This document shows, one piece after another, positions 9,677-17,297 of a stretch of 64,000 bases of DNA. Numbering within the stretch: position 1 is the first letter of the stretch; every line of letters begins with the position of its first letter. The position numbers were made by a program, and so were the translations under genes. The stretch lies in assembly GCF_004801295.1 (NCBI RefSeq), contig NZ_SSOC01000009.1, positions 1 through 64,000 of the forward strand. The letters are read 5' to 3'. Source of the stretch: Pseudothauera nasutitermitis (lineage in GTDB: Bacteria > Pseudomonadota > Gammaproteobacteria > Burkholderiales > Rhodocyclaceae). The notes under the pieces are model-generated. The model was not told where the DNA came from and did not search any database. It was given only the letters and a program-made list of their open reading frames with translations.

Positions 9677-10594
9677 TCAGACCATGGCGATTTCCAGGTA
9701 CTTCGAATCGCCGGCGCCGATACGGGTGGGGTCTTCCAGCAGGCTGAGGGTGAGTTCCATGGTGGCGAACTCGGCGCTCACCCGATTGAAGCCGCTGGTG
9801 GGGCTGGGCTTGGCGCGGAAGTAGCGCACGATGTTGGGCGCGCCGTTGTCGTTGGCGTTTTCGCCGTCGATCTCAACGAGGAACTCCTGCCCGGAATTGA
9901 CAAAGGCCTGCAGGAAGAACTGCGGGTTGATGGTGTAGCCGACCACGATGGGCAGGGATACGTGCGCATCGACGAAAAGCGCGCTGTCGGCGGCGAACTG
10001 GACACCCTGCTTGGTACGCGCGAAAGCGGTATCCGGCAGAGAGGCCGGGCCGACGTGCTTCCAGGTGACGGTTCCATCGGTGACGGTGCCACCTTCGGTG
10101 GGCCAAACCGGGGCGGTATCGTCGGTGGTGCCGGCGGCGGTGGCGACGTAGGCTTGCGTGCTGGCGATCACCACCTGGCCGACATCGACATCCGCCTCAG
10201 CGGCCCATTCGTCGCCATTGATGGCGACGGTGACGGCGACGTCCGGGTCCGGGATGTACTTGAAGCTGACACGCTCGCCGGCCCATGCTGCGTGCTTCTC
10301 GCCAGTGATGGGGGCGGTGGCCAGGCGCTGGATTTCGGCGCGCAGGCCGATGGCGATGGTTTCCGGCTTGATGTCGTCGACGGTGAGGCTGGCGGTGATG
10401 GAAGTCACCGTTTCGTTGACGTCCAGTTCGCCGCCGCCGGATTCCTGGAAGTTCTGCCGCGCGGTGCGCTCGACTTCGACGTTTTCGGTGATGGCGGTGG
10501 TGTTGCCGAGCTGAAACTTGCGGCCGCCGGAGAGCGGGGTCAGGCTGACGCGGGCGCGGCCTTGAAAGCCACGGGTGCGGGATACGATGGGCAT
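9677..10594 (-). CDS. Major tail tube protein
   Basis: The start is taken at MPIVSRTRGFQGRARVS (305 residues), because the longer frame begins in non-coding leader. The beta-rich protein carries GELDVNETVTSITASLTVDD, typical of tail tube subunits, and an inserted unit around residues 155 to 205 (VIASTQAYVATAAGTT, then TDGTVTWKHVG) that recalls a small carbohydrate-binding-like decoration. It lies immediately before the tape measure gene. Assignment rests on position, size and composition. Confidence 0.8.
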   Translation of the reverse strand: MPIVSRTRGFQGRARVSLTPLSGGRKFQLGNTTAITENVEVERTARQNFQESGGGELDVNETVTSITASLTVDDIKPETIAIGLRAEIQRLATAPITGEKHAAWAGERVSFKYIPDPDVAVTVAINGDEWAAEADVDVGQVVIASTQAYVATAAGTTDDTAPVWPTEGGTVTDGTVTWKHVGPASLPDTAFARTKQGVQFAADSALFVDAHVSLPIVVGYTINPQFFLQAFVNSGQEFLVEIDGENANDNGAPNIVRYFRAKPSPTSGFNRVSAEFATMELTLSLLEDPTRIGAGDSKYLEIAMV

Positions 10595-10762
10595 TTGATG
10601 ACTCCTGCAGGGTAGGAACGAGATGCAGGAGTCAGTTTCAGAATTTGCGGATGCGAACGGCAGGGGACGGATGTCCAGACCGGAGCAGTGCAGACGTTTG
10701 CACCGCAAGCACTACATGTAGTAGCGCAAAAAACGAAAAAGACGTTATCTACCCTTATCCTT

Positions 10763-10789
10763 TTGGCACTCTCCATTGAAGAGTGCTAA
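10763..10789. promoter_or_regulatory. CIRCE-like inverted repeat overlapping a promoter-like sequence
   Basis: The sequence reads TTGGCACTC, nine bases, GAGTGCTAA. The known HrcA operator (CIRCE) is TTAGCACTC-N9-GAGTGCTAA, so 17 of 18 arm positions match, with the exact spacer. A rightward sigma-70-like promoter, TTGGCA (10763-10768), 18 bp, TAATAT (10787-10792), overlaps it. HrcA binding is an inference. Confidence 0.55.
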
Positions 10790-10815
10790 TATCCAGACTC
10801 GGTTTAGTTTTGAGC

Positions 10816-10852
10816 AAAAAAAACCAGCCCTAGTGGTGGAACACTGGGCTGG
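10816..10852 (-). terminator. Leftward intrinsic terminator
   Basis: Read leftward, a stem of CCAGCCC with GGGCTGG, extended by CACT/AGTG, is followed by eight T residues (A run at 10816-10823). It would stop leftward transcripts from the Rha/C4 module before the tail tube gene. Late transcription from the head genes would therefore need antitermination or a new promoter to reach the tail genes. Confidence 0.75.
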
Positions 10853-11043
10853 ATGTTCTTATTGCAACGAATTCGGCCGAATCTGGCGCACTGGCTTCCT
10901 TTTCAAAGATGCTTAAACCAGTGCATACACTGCTACGCTAGCGAAACGGGATTATAAGCGCAGTTGCGTTTATTGTGCAATCCGCACGGAAGTGTGGGAA
11001 GCATCGCCCGCCCAAGCTAGGGCCTTCCATAGGAGCAACACTC

Positions 11044-11871
11044 ATGGCCCAGCAACATCAGTACTCCCTCGCCCTCATTCAGCACGAGGTCAACAACTCC
11101 ATCATCGAGCAACGATCGAACGATGGATACATCAACGCAACAGCACTCTGCGCGGTCGCAGACAAACGATGGCACAACTACGTTCGCAACGAGACCACCG
11201 GCCACTTCCTGAGAGCTCTGGAGGCCAAAACGCGGATTCGCGTTACGGAGCTAATTCAAGAGGTTAGAAGCAGTTCCGGCACAGCCTCTACCTGGGTTCA
11301 CCCGAAGGTGGCCATCCATCTCGCCCAGTGGCTGTCAGCAGAATTTGCTGTCCAGGTATCTGAATGGGTGTACGAGTGGATGTCCGGCAGAGGGGGCCCA
11401 GCTACCCGCGCCCTTCCGTACCACATCCAGCGCCACATGATGAACCAGTCTGGCGTTCCTGCCGGCTACTTCAGCATCTTGCAGGAGATGACGTTCATGC
11501 TGATCGCTCCGCTCGAACAAGCAGGGTATGAGTTGCCGGAACGCATGGTACCGGACATCAGCATGGGGAAATTCTTGTGCAAGCATCTACGGGATCAGCT
11601 CGGAGTGGATACCGATGCCCTGCCGGTCTACATCCACCGCTATCCGGACGGGCGGAACGTCGAGGCGAAACTCTACCCCAACGAGTACTTGGCAGAGTTC
11701 CGTCGCATCATCCAGTCCGAGTGGCTGCCGAAGCGATCGGCCGCGTACTTCAAGGAGCGAGACCCGGTGTCCCTCCCCTATCTGGACAGAGTAATCCTGG
11801 CCCTGCCCGGCCCCGTATCCGCCGCCAACGCGCCAAAGTTCCACTTACGCAAGAAGAAGGGCTCCAAGTAA
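11044..11871 (+). CDS. KilA-N domain regulatory protein
   Basis: The start is taken at MAQQHQYSLALIQHEV (275 residues) after a GGAGCAACACTC leader. Residues about 20 to 110 match a KilA-N DNA-binding domain: NDGYINATALC near the start, then TWVHPKVAIHLAQWLS and VSEWVYEWM. KilA-N proteins are phage and viral DNA-binding regulators, often antirepressors. The C-terminal half ends in a basic tail (HLRKKKGSK). It is the only rightward gene in this part of the structural arm and is closed by its own terminator, so it is an independently expressed insertion. Confidence 0.9.
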   Translation: MAQQHQYSLALIQHEVNNSIIEQRSNDGYINATALCAVADKRWHNYVRNETTGHFLRALEAKTRIRVTELIQEVRSSSGTASTWVHPKVAIHLAQWLSAEFAVQVSEWVYEWMSGRGGPATRALPYHIQRHMMNQSGVPAGYFSILQEMTFMLIAPLEQAGYELPERMVPDISMGKFLCKHLRDQLGVDTDALPVYIHRYPDGRNVEAKLYPNEYLAEFRRIIQSEWLPKRSAAYFKERDPVSLPYLDRVILALPGPVSAANAPKFHLRKKKGSK

Positions 11872-11880
11872 CAGCACCCA

Positions 11881-11901
11881 CCCCGCTTCGGCGGGGTTTT
11901 T
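11881..11901 (+). terminator. Intrinsic terminator of the KilA-N gene
   Basis: CCCCGC, loop TTCG, GCGGGG, then five T residues, placed 9 bp after the KilA-N stop. The T run touches the last codon of the convergent Rha-like gene. Confidence 0.85.
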
Positions 11902-12824
11902 CATGCCCAGCAGTCTTCCCACCTACCGAGCGCCCGAGCAAACTCATTGGCGCGCGCGGTGAGCCATTCGGCCTGCGAAACGCCGGCTGGCGGCATCAGT
12001 TCGTGTTCGGGGAGCACGAAGCCGGCCATCACCGCCCTGCCCGCTTCATCTAGGTAGCGGGCGCGGCGGTGGCGCAGGTCGGGGCGGCGGGTCATTGCGG
12101 CGACCACTCGCGGCAAGTGGCCGGCGGGCACGTTGTCGGTCGCCCGCCAGTGGCTGTAGGCGGCATACAGGTCCGCGCTGCGGCAGGGCACCGCCGGCAG
12201 AGGGAGGGCGCCGGACAGCCAGGCGCCGCAGAAGGCATGGACGCCGAACGGGTCGAGCAGCGCGGGCGTGTTGGCGGTGGCGAGGTCCGGGGCGTCCAGT
12301 TCTTCCAGCATGTCGATGCCAGTGCGGTGGCGGGCGACTTCGTTAGCGCGGCGCAGCGCGCGCGGCAGCGGCAGGCCGGCGCTGCGGCTGCTGCGCAGGA
12401 TGCTGCGGAAGATGCGGTCCGCGCTGACGAACTGGTCGGCCGCGTGCGCCGGGTTGCCGGTGAGGAAGGGGCCGGGGGCGGCATGCGCCGCCCGCACCCG
12501 GCCGCGCAGATCGAAGAAGGCGCGCACCAGCGCCTTCTTGAACCCGCGCACGATGTCGCTGTTGCGCATGTAGGTGAGCAGCAGGGTGGATTGGGGTTCG
12601 TTGAGGAAGGCGATTTCCTGCCGCTGCACCCCACCAGCGGTTTCAAAGGGTCGCGTTTCAAACGCGACCCTTCCGAACTCGTCGAGGTCGTCCGCGTACT
12701 TCCGAATCAGCCCGAGCACATTCTTGTGCTCGACCTCGGTCCCTTCGGCAATGGCCAGGCTGGTGGTCACCAGTTCGCCGGCGCGCTCGACCACGATTTC
12801 GAGCATGTGCGGCTCAGGCAACAT
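11901..12824 (-). CDS. Rha-type phage regulatory protein, copy A
   Basis: The start is at MLPEPHMLEIVVERAGEL (307 residues). Residues about 10 to 115 match the Rha regulatory family: VTTSLAIAEGTEVEHKNVL, then FETRPF and ALVRAFFDLR. The C-terminal ~190 residues (IFRSILRS to the end) form a second conserved region with a winged-helix-like YAAYSHWRA segment. The C-terminal part is nearly identical to that of the protein at 28391-29302, while the N-terminal parts diverge. The start codon shares one base with the preceding stop. The context (C4-type RNA and small ORFs upstream) parallels the c4-icd-ant locus of phage P1, where the last gene is an antirepressor. Confidence 0.85.
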   Translation of the reverse strand: MLPEPHMLEIVVERAGELVTTSLAIAEGTEVEHKNVLGLIRKYADDLDEFGRVAFETRPFETAGGVQRQEIAFLNEPQSTLLLTYMRNSDIVRGFKKALVRAFFDLRGRVRAAHAAPGPFLTGNPAHAADQFVSADRIFRSILRSSRSAGLPLPRALRRANEVARHRTGIDMLEELDAPDLATANTPALLDPFGVHAFCGAWLSGALPLPAVPCRSADLYAAYSHWRATDNVPAGHLPRVVAAMTRRPDLRHRRARYLDEAGRAVMAGFVLPEHELMPPAGVSQAEWLTARANEFARALGRWEDCWA

Positions 12825-13120
12825 CACAGCCTCCTGTACGTGGCTTCGCACTCGGCCAGGCACAGCTCCAGCGTCCGGAGTGCCGAGCGTGCGATGTTGA
12901 TGTCGGACCTCAGTTCATCCAGGGCCGTGCGCGGCGCGGAAGGAAGCGCCCAGGGGGCGGCGGACTGCTGCGGGGCCTGGGTTTGGGCCTTGTCGCGGGC
13001 AACGGAAAGGGATGTGATGCCGCTCGGGAAACGCCCCCGCCGCCGCGGTTGGACAACCGGAGACGATGCGGCGGTGGGCAGCGGGATGACGTTGCCGGGC
13101 AGATGCGGTTCAGCGTTCAT
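12824..13120 (-). CDS. Small protein between the Icd-like ORF and the Rha-like gene
   Basis: The 98-residue ORF (MNAEPHLPGNVIPLPTAAS) overlaps the upstream gene by 11 bp and the downstream one by a single base. The N-terminal half is proline-rich and basic; residues about 70 to 98 (LDELRSDINIARSALRTLEL) would form one amphipathic helix. Function unknown. It is present only in module A. Confidence 0.65.
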   Translation of the reverse strand: MNAEPHLPGNVIPLPTAASSPVVQPRRRGRFPSGITSLSVARDKAQTQAPQQSAAPWALPSAPRTALDELRSDINIARSALRTLELCLAECEATYRRL

Positions 13121-13409
13121 GGCGCGCCTCCTTAGCGACGGACATGATCGCAGCGCCGGCAATGCCTTTCGTCTCGATGTCGAGCAGAAGTTCGCGCGAT
13201 TCGACGATTTGATCCAGAGCTTGACCCAAGGACGTGGCGAGGGATTGCTCGCACAGCGAATCGATGCCGCCTGAGATTTCGAGGGTATAGATCAGGTCGA
13301 TGATCGCGGCGGCCGACAACAGCTTGAGGCTGATCTCATCCACATGAGATGGTGTATAGATGGGGCCGGACGAGACGGACGCGGACGCGCCGGGGGCTTG
13401 AGCGGACAT
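13110..13409 (-). CDS. Small Icd/Ash-position protein under C4-type RNA control, module A
   Basis: The 99-residue ORF starts at MSAQAPGASASVSSG, directly after the hairpin that contains the predicted antisense-responsive sequence. The body (EISLKLLSAAAIIDLIYTLEIS and following) is helical. In P1 and P4-type immunity loci the small ORF in this place is Icd/Ash, a growth or cell-division inhibitor. No residue-level match to those proteins is claimed; the assignment is by position. An upstream in-frame extension through the hairpins exists, as is common at such loci. Confidence 0.6.
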   Translation of the reverse strand: MSAQAPGASASVSSGPIYTPSHVDEISLKLLSAAAIIDLIYTLEISGGIDSLCEQSLATSLGQALDQIVESRELLLDIETKGIAGAAIMSVAKEARHER

Positions 13410-13440
13410 GGCCGGGACTCCTGCGAAGCGGTTGTGTGCT

Positions 13441-13489
13441 TCCGCTCCCCGACGCCAATCGGGGTGGGCGGAACCGTGTGGGTTGGCGT
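13441..13489 (-). promoter_or_regulatory. Antisense target and ribosome-site hairpin, module A
   Basis: A hairpin at 13441-13472 presents, on the minus strand, the loop ATTGGCGT, identical to the loop of the C4-type RNA at 13606-13613. Between them, at 13483-13489, lies the complement (ACGCCAA on the minus strand). The complement can pair with either loop, giving two mutually exclusive leader structures just ahead of the 99-residue ORF. Confidence 0.65.
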
Positions 13490-13561
13490 ACCAGTCGCAG
13501 GGCTGGCGGGCCTTTCGACCCCCCACACGGCCCGCCCATAAAGGGGCCATGCTGCGGACGT

Positions 13562-13646
13562 AAAAAAACCGCTACTGCGGCGGTTTGTCCGCCTGCGAAA
13601 CCGGGACGCCAATCCCGTGTCGCCGTTGTTCGGTGGCGATGGGCGA
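13562..13646 (-). ncRNA. C4-type antisense RNA, module A
   Basis: A leftward unit of about 80 nt. A TCGCC/GGCGA hairpin is followed by a CGGG/CCCG hairpin (13602-13617) with loop ATTGGCGT, and by an intrinsic terminator (13562-13586; stem AAACCGC with GCGGTTT, then a T run). The same arrangement with a different loop sequence occurs at 29920-30011. This matches the known C4 RNA of P1/P7 and CI RNA of P4, which silence a downstream operon by pairing with its leader. Confidence 0.7.
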
Positions 13647-13676
13647 AGACTAGGCCAATCGCCCGCAGGACGTCAA
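13647..13676 (-). promoter_or_regulatory. Promoter of C4-type RNA A
   Basis: On the minus strand TTGACG is followed by 18 bp and TAGTCT. Module B has TTTACA, 18 bp, TATCCT in the same place, ending in the shared GGCCTA. The -35 element overlaps the intergenic end of the DUF4124 gene, whose stop is only a few bases away. Confidence 0.6.
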
Positions 13677-13679
13677 CAT

Positions 13680-14297
13680 CTAATGCTGGATTGCTGAAAC
13701 AACCCCGTTGTCAAAATAGATGTATTGATAACCTTTCTGTCCGCCCATTATCCATTGCGCACGAGTTCCACCGGCCATCGTCGTCAAATTGACAGACTGT
13801 GGTTCTGGTGTGTCGGTGCAAGCCCGCACGAACTGCTCATCCATGCCAACTCGTATCTCTACCCGGCGTGGCAGGCCGCACTCTCGGAGCAGTTCCTCCG
13901 CTTCGCGCTCAAGCTCTGCACGTCTCCGCTCGGCTTGGGCCTCTATCTCAGCATCTCGCGCAGCCCAACGCGCATTGCGTTCTTCTTCCAGACGCCTGAG
14001 CCTTTCAGCACGTTCTTCAGCAGTATCCTTTGCCGGAACTTCTCGTGTTACTTGCTGCCGCAGCCGGTATCTTTCTTCTGGGCTTTTCCCGGTCGCCGGG
14101 ACAACATCGACCGGAGCGACACCACTGCTGCACGGTTTATCGGAAAACACGGCCTTGCCGTTTTCGGTGCATTTGTAGACCTGCGCCTGCCCAGTGGCGA
14201 GCGCTAAGACAAGAAGAAAGGCGAACAGTATGCGTACACAGGTCTTCATAGCTGTGCCGGCAGGCTGCCGTACATAGGCACATTTCGGGCACTGCAT
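13680..14297 (-). CDS. DUF4124-like exported moron protein
   Basis: The protein has a hydrophobic signal-type segment (CVRILFAFLLVLALATGQA) followed by the DUF4124 signature VYKCTENGKAVFSDKPC, then a Glu/Arg-rich coiled coil (about residues 90 to 150) and a beta-rich end. The start at 14297 (MQCPKCAYVRQP, 205 aa) has a good AGGAG site 7 nt upstream. The start at 14249 (MKTCVR, 189 aa) places the signal peptide at the true N-terminus but lacks a ribosome site. A TATAAT box lies upstream, so it is probably a lysogeny-expressed moron in the tail operon, acting in the periplasm. Confidence 0.75.
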   Translation of the reverse strand: MQCPKCAYVRQPAGTAMKTCVRILFAFLLVLALATGQAQVYKCTENGKAVFSDKPCSSGVAPVDVVPATGKSPEERYRLRQQVTREVPAKDTAEERAERLRRLEEERNARWAARDAEIEAQAERRRAELEREAEELLRECGLPRRVEIRVGMDEQFVRACTDTPEPQSVNLTTMAGGTRAQWIMGGQKGYQYIYFDNGVVSAIQH

Positions 14298-14334
14298 GCG
14301 GCATCTCCTCAGCATGAAATCCGAAAATGCCAAG

Positions 14335-14340
14335 ATTATA
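14335..14340 (-). promoter_or_regulatory. -10 box upstream of the DUF4124 moron
   Basis: A perfect TATAAT on the minus strand, about 40 bp before the AGGAG/ATG of the DUF4124 gene, in the short gap after the tail terminator gene. The -35 region is poor. An independent promoter is what a lysogenic-conversion gene needs. Confidence 0.5.
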
Positions 14341-14366
14341 AGCGGCAAAAACGGCGTGCGGCCCGG

Positions 14367-14843
14367 CTACGGCGCGTCGAGGAACTCGCTGTAAGTGACG
14401 CGGATCTGCACGGTGGCCCGTACGAAGCCAGCGCCATCGTCGCGCGGGTGGAGGGTGCGGCCGACATACAGGGTGCCGGTGGCCAGGCCGCCCCACAGAA
14501 GATCACCCGAGAACAGGCAGCGCTTGATGTCCGCGACCAAGGCGTGGCCGGTGACATTGGGGTGCAGGGGATCGCAGGCGGCGGTGGCCTCGATGGTGAA
14601 TGGCAGGCCGATGATGATGTCCACGGCCTCGCCCTGCCCGGCCGCGCCTGCACGCTGGCGATCGACAAGGTCCTCTTCTTCGTACAGGACGATGGCCGGG
14701 AGGTCTTCCAGGTCCAGGACGGCGCGCCCGCGATAGATGCGCTGGCCGGCGTCGGTATGGTAGCCGTTGGCAAGCGTGATGGTGGCCAGGCGATCCGCGG
14801 CGGCGGCGGCAATGGCCGCGGCCTTGCTGACATGCCCGCTCAT
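14367..14843 (-). CDS. Tail terminator (gpU-like) protein
   Basis: A 158-residue protein (MSGHVSKAAAIAAAAADRLA). An N-terminal helix is followed by LANGYHTDAGQRIYRGRAVL and LPAIVLYEEED, the arrangement of tail-terminator/minor tail protein U types, which cap the tail tube and join it to the head. It overlaps the previous gene by 4 bp. The assignment rests on length, this pattern and order. Confidence 0.75.
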   Translation of the reverse strand: MSGHVSKAAAIAAAAADRLATITLANGYHTDAGQRIYRGRAVLDLEDLPAIVLYEEEDLVDRQRAGAAGQGEAVDIIIGLPFTIEATAACDPLHPNVTGHALVADIKRCLFSGDLLWGGLATGTLYVGRTLHPRDDGAGFVRATVQIRVTYSEFLDAP

Positions 14844-15556
14844 TTGCGGGTGCCCCGGAGTTCGTAGCGCAGTTGCGAGGCATAGGCCTGGGCCAACATG
14901 GTCTTGATTTCCGGGACGGCCTCGCCGCGCCAGCGGCGGAAGAGCTGGTCCGGGCTGGGGCCGTAGAGGTGGCGCAGGCGGCCGCTGCCGCCCTTGCGGC
15001 GGGTGGAATTGACGGGCGTGTTGCGGCCGGATTCTCCGACCTTGAAGCCCAGGCGTTCGGCGCGCAGGGCTGCATTCGACCCTTCCCGCACGAAGATGCC
15101 CATGCCGTTGCCACTGCCGATCTTGCCGGCGCGCAGCGGCAACATAAAGGCTCCCGGCATGGTCTTGCGGCCACCCCGGCGCATGACTTTGACCGAAACG
15201 CCGGCCGCCTTGCGGCCGGCCGGAATCCCACGGCGTGGGTCGCCTTTAGCGCGGGCGGTTTCGGCGGTGATCTGCCGGGCATCGAAGCGGGCGAGGCGCA
15301 CGGCGCGGATGCGCATGCGGATGTAGGCGACGTTGTTGCTGGGGCCGGCCTTGGTGGTGCGCATCTGCTCGCGGAGGTAGCTTTGCGGCAGGTTGAGATG
15401 GCTGCCGATGTCTCTCTTGACCTGGGTTTCGAGCTTGCCGAGCACGGCATTGGTGGCTCGGTACCCGGCACGCTCGGAAATCTCCGCAACGGTGCGCAGA
15501 CGGGCGGTGGCACGCTTGAGCTGGCCGAGGCCGGTGATGGTGAGTCCACGCTTCAC
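14840..15556 (-). CDS. Minor tail protein Z-like
   Basis: A 238-residue basic protein starting at a GTG (VKRGLTITGLGQLKRA) that overlaps the previous stop by 4 bp (GTGA). Features are an N-terminal helix, KRDIGSHLNLPQSYLR, a Gly/Arg-rich centre and a conserved C-terminal helix. This is the pattern of the lambda gpZ/prophage minor tail Z family, which acts at the head-tail junction. The order capsid, connector, Z, U is as in lambda. Confidence 0.85.
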   Translation of the reverse strand: MKRGLTITGLGQLKRATARLRTVAEISERAGYRATNAVLGKLETQVKRDIGSHLNLPQSYLREQMRTTKAGPSNNVAYIRMRIRAVRLARFDARQITAETARAKGDPRRGIPAGRKAAGVSVKVMRRGGRKTMPGAFMLPLRAGKIGSGNGMGIFVREGSNAALRAERLGFKVGESGRNTPVNSTRRKGGSGRLRHLYGPSPDQLFRRWRGEAVPEIKTMLAQAYASQLRYELRGTRK

Positions 15557-15891
15557 GGGGCCGGTTCCTCCGGTGCGGCAGTCTTCTGCGGCAGCAAGAT
15601 CCATTCGCGCAGGCCGTGGGCGGCCGGGCGTTCGACGGGCTTGTCCAGGGTATAGGCGCCGGCGTGCGGCCCGGTGAGGACGGTAAGGCGGTCGCCGGCA
15701 CGCGGGGCGGCGCCGGCCAGGAAGGCGGCCGTGGTGACGAGCTGTTCGACCTGGCCGTATTCGCCGAGGATTTCCACCCCGTCCGTGATGACCACAGCCA
15801 GGGAGTCATTGGCACGCAGCACCGCCTCTTCGGCAAAATGCGCGAAGAGGCGGGTGTTGGCGCGGTCCAGCGCGGCCTGGGCGCGGGCCAT
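15553..15891 (-). CDS. Head-tail connector (gpFII-like) protein
   Basis: A 112-residue protein (MARAQAALDRANTRLFAHFAE) between capsid and gpZ-like genes. A helical N-terminus and a beta-rich body (AVVITDGVEILGEYGQVE) fit the small head-tail attachment proteins found here in lambda-like phages. The start is 2 bp after the capsid stop. Confidence 0.7.
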   Translation of the reverse strand: MARAQAALDRANTRLFAHFAEEAVLRANDSLAVVITDGVEILGEYGQVEQLVTTAAFLAGAAPRAGDRLTVLTGPHAGAYTLDKPVERPAAHGLREWILLPQKTAAPEEPAP

Positions 15892-15893
15892 GC

Positions 15894-16892
15894 TCAGGTG
15901 CGCTTGAGGCGGATGACCGCGCGCGGGCGGGTGTTGATGGCCAGCGGATTGGACTGCACCTGGATATCCACGCCGGTGTTCATGCGCTTGGGTTCGGTCT
16001 TGAGGTAGAACGGCAGGCCCGGGGTATTGACGGTTTCCATGTAGTCCGCCGGGGCGTAATTGACCAGGAACATGTCGGGTACGCCTTCGGGGACGAGAAT
16101 GGCTTCGTCCGCATGGACGAAGGGCTGGCCGGCGACGCTGCCGCGGTAGTTCTCCCAGATGGCGCCGCCGAAGGATAGGCCGGCGCGGGCATCGGTGCGC
16201 AGGGCTTCGCCATCCTTCCAGCGCTCGTAGGCCGCCTTCAGTTCCGGATGGCCGACGAAGTCGTCGAAGAAGGTGTCGCCGCAGAACACGCGCCAGCCCC
16301 GGATGAAGGCGGCGCCGAGCACGTTCTCGGACTTGCGCTTGGCCTGCACGACCATCTTGAGCAGGTCGGTGGCATCGCTGTCCAGGTTCATGTCGTGCTC
16401 GATCTGGGAGACACCGAACTTGTCGTAGAGGTCTTCCAGCACGGTGGAGCCGTCGGCGTCGAGGATCTGGCCCTTGAGCGCGCCCATGCGGTGGAATTCG
16501 ATGGTGGTTTCGATATCGCGGCGGTGGCGGTTGCCGATGCGCAGCACCTTGCCCTGCACCGTTTCCACTTCCGACTGCTGGCCGAAGGCTCGGGCGTTCT
16601 GCACTTCGTCCGCCATCATGGCGTCGTCGCGCTTGAGGTGCTTGGCCTTGAAGGCCACGGCGCGCCGCTTGCCGCGGGGAATGGTTTCGCCCGGCTGGCC
16701 ACGCTCGCCGGCCTTGACCAGGCGCAGCACGTCGCCATCGAGTTCGAACCAGGCATCGGTGGTTTCGATGGGGTCGTTGTGGAACAGGCCGAGTTCGAGC
16801 AGCCGCGTCGGCTGGAAGGGCTGCTCGCTGATCGCCGCCGAAAGGGTGGTGACGGCGAAGGCGTCATCGTTGAATACATCCATGGTAGCCAT
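15894..16892 (-). CDS. Major capsid protein (lambda gpE family)
   Basis: A 332-residue protein (MATMDVFNDDAFAVTTLSAAI). The N-terminus with the FNDDAF...LSAAI motif, the central KFGVSQIEHDM and the C-terminal segment KTEPKRMNTGVDIQVQSN are characteristic of lambda E-type coat proteins. It follows the decoration protein gene at 42 bp, as in lambda D-E. Confidence 0.95.
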   Translation of the reverse strand: MATMDVFNDDAFAVTTLSAAISEQPFQPTRLLELGLFHNDPIETTDAWFELDGDVLRLVKAGERGQPGETIPRGKRRAVAFKAKHLKRDDAMMADEVQNARAFGQQSEVETVQGKVLRIGNRHRRDIETTIEFHRMGALKGQILDADGSTVLEDLYDKFGVSQIEHDMNLDSDATDLLKMVVQAKRKSENVLGAAFIRGWRVFCGDTFFDDFVGHPELKAAYERWKDGEALRTDARAGLSFGGAIWENYRGSVAGQPFVHADEAILVPEGVPDMFLVNYAPADYMETVNTPGLPFYLKTEPKRMNTGVDIQVQSNPLAINTRPRAVIRLKRT

Positions 16893-16934
16893 GCGGCTTT
16901 CTCCTGTGCAGTGTGTGCGGGGTGTGGCGGGCGG

Positions 16935-17279
16935 TCAGCGGAAGATGATGTCCACCGGGACGAGGTCGGCCTTGCCGGCGGCGTCGAGGCCGGTGAGTTC
17001 GGCTTCCTTGACCTCGGCATGGCGGAACACCCCTACGCCGGGTGCGTCGGCATCGGTGGCGTCGACTTCGTCGTAGAGGATGGCCACGGCGGAGCCGAGG
17101 CCGGTTTCGGTATCGGCATTGCTGTACTTGCCGAACTTGCCGGATGCGGTGATCTTGCCGAGCACCTGGCCGACGGGTAGCACGCCCTGGCCTTCTGCGA
17201 TGACGATGCGCTCCCGGCTGAGGGTGCCGTTGGCTTCCGCCAGCAGGAACTGGCCGGCGCGGGACTTTTCGATGAGCAT
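16935..17279 (-). CDS. Head decoration protein (gpD family)
   Basis: A 114-residue, beta-rich protein (MLIEKSRAGQFLLAEANGTLSR). It has the expected GQVLGKITASGKFGKYSNAD segment of lambda D-type decoration proteins, which bind the expanded capsid. It is located between the prohead protease and the capsid gene. Confidence 0.9.
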   Translation of the reverse strand: MLIEKSRAGQFLLAEANGTLSRERIVIAEGQGVLPVGQVLGKITASGKFGKYSNADTETGLGSAVAILYDEVDATDADAPGVGVFRHAEVKEAELTGLDAAGKADLVPVDIIFR

Positions 17280-17297
17280 GTTTCCGATCTCCTGGGG

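Larger units (their letters stand above)
10595..11043. other. Divergent intergenic region between tail tube and KilA-N genes
   Basis: No gene is visible in these 449 bp. The region holds the CIRCE-like palindrome at 10763-10789 and a strong leftward terminator at 10816-10852. An A/T-richer tract (around 10880-10975) precedes the KilA-N gene and should contain its promoter. It marks the edge of a regulatory island inserted into the tail operon. Confidence 0.6.
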
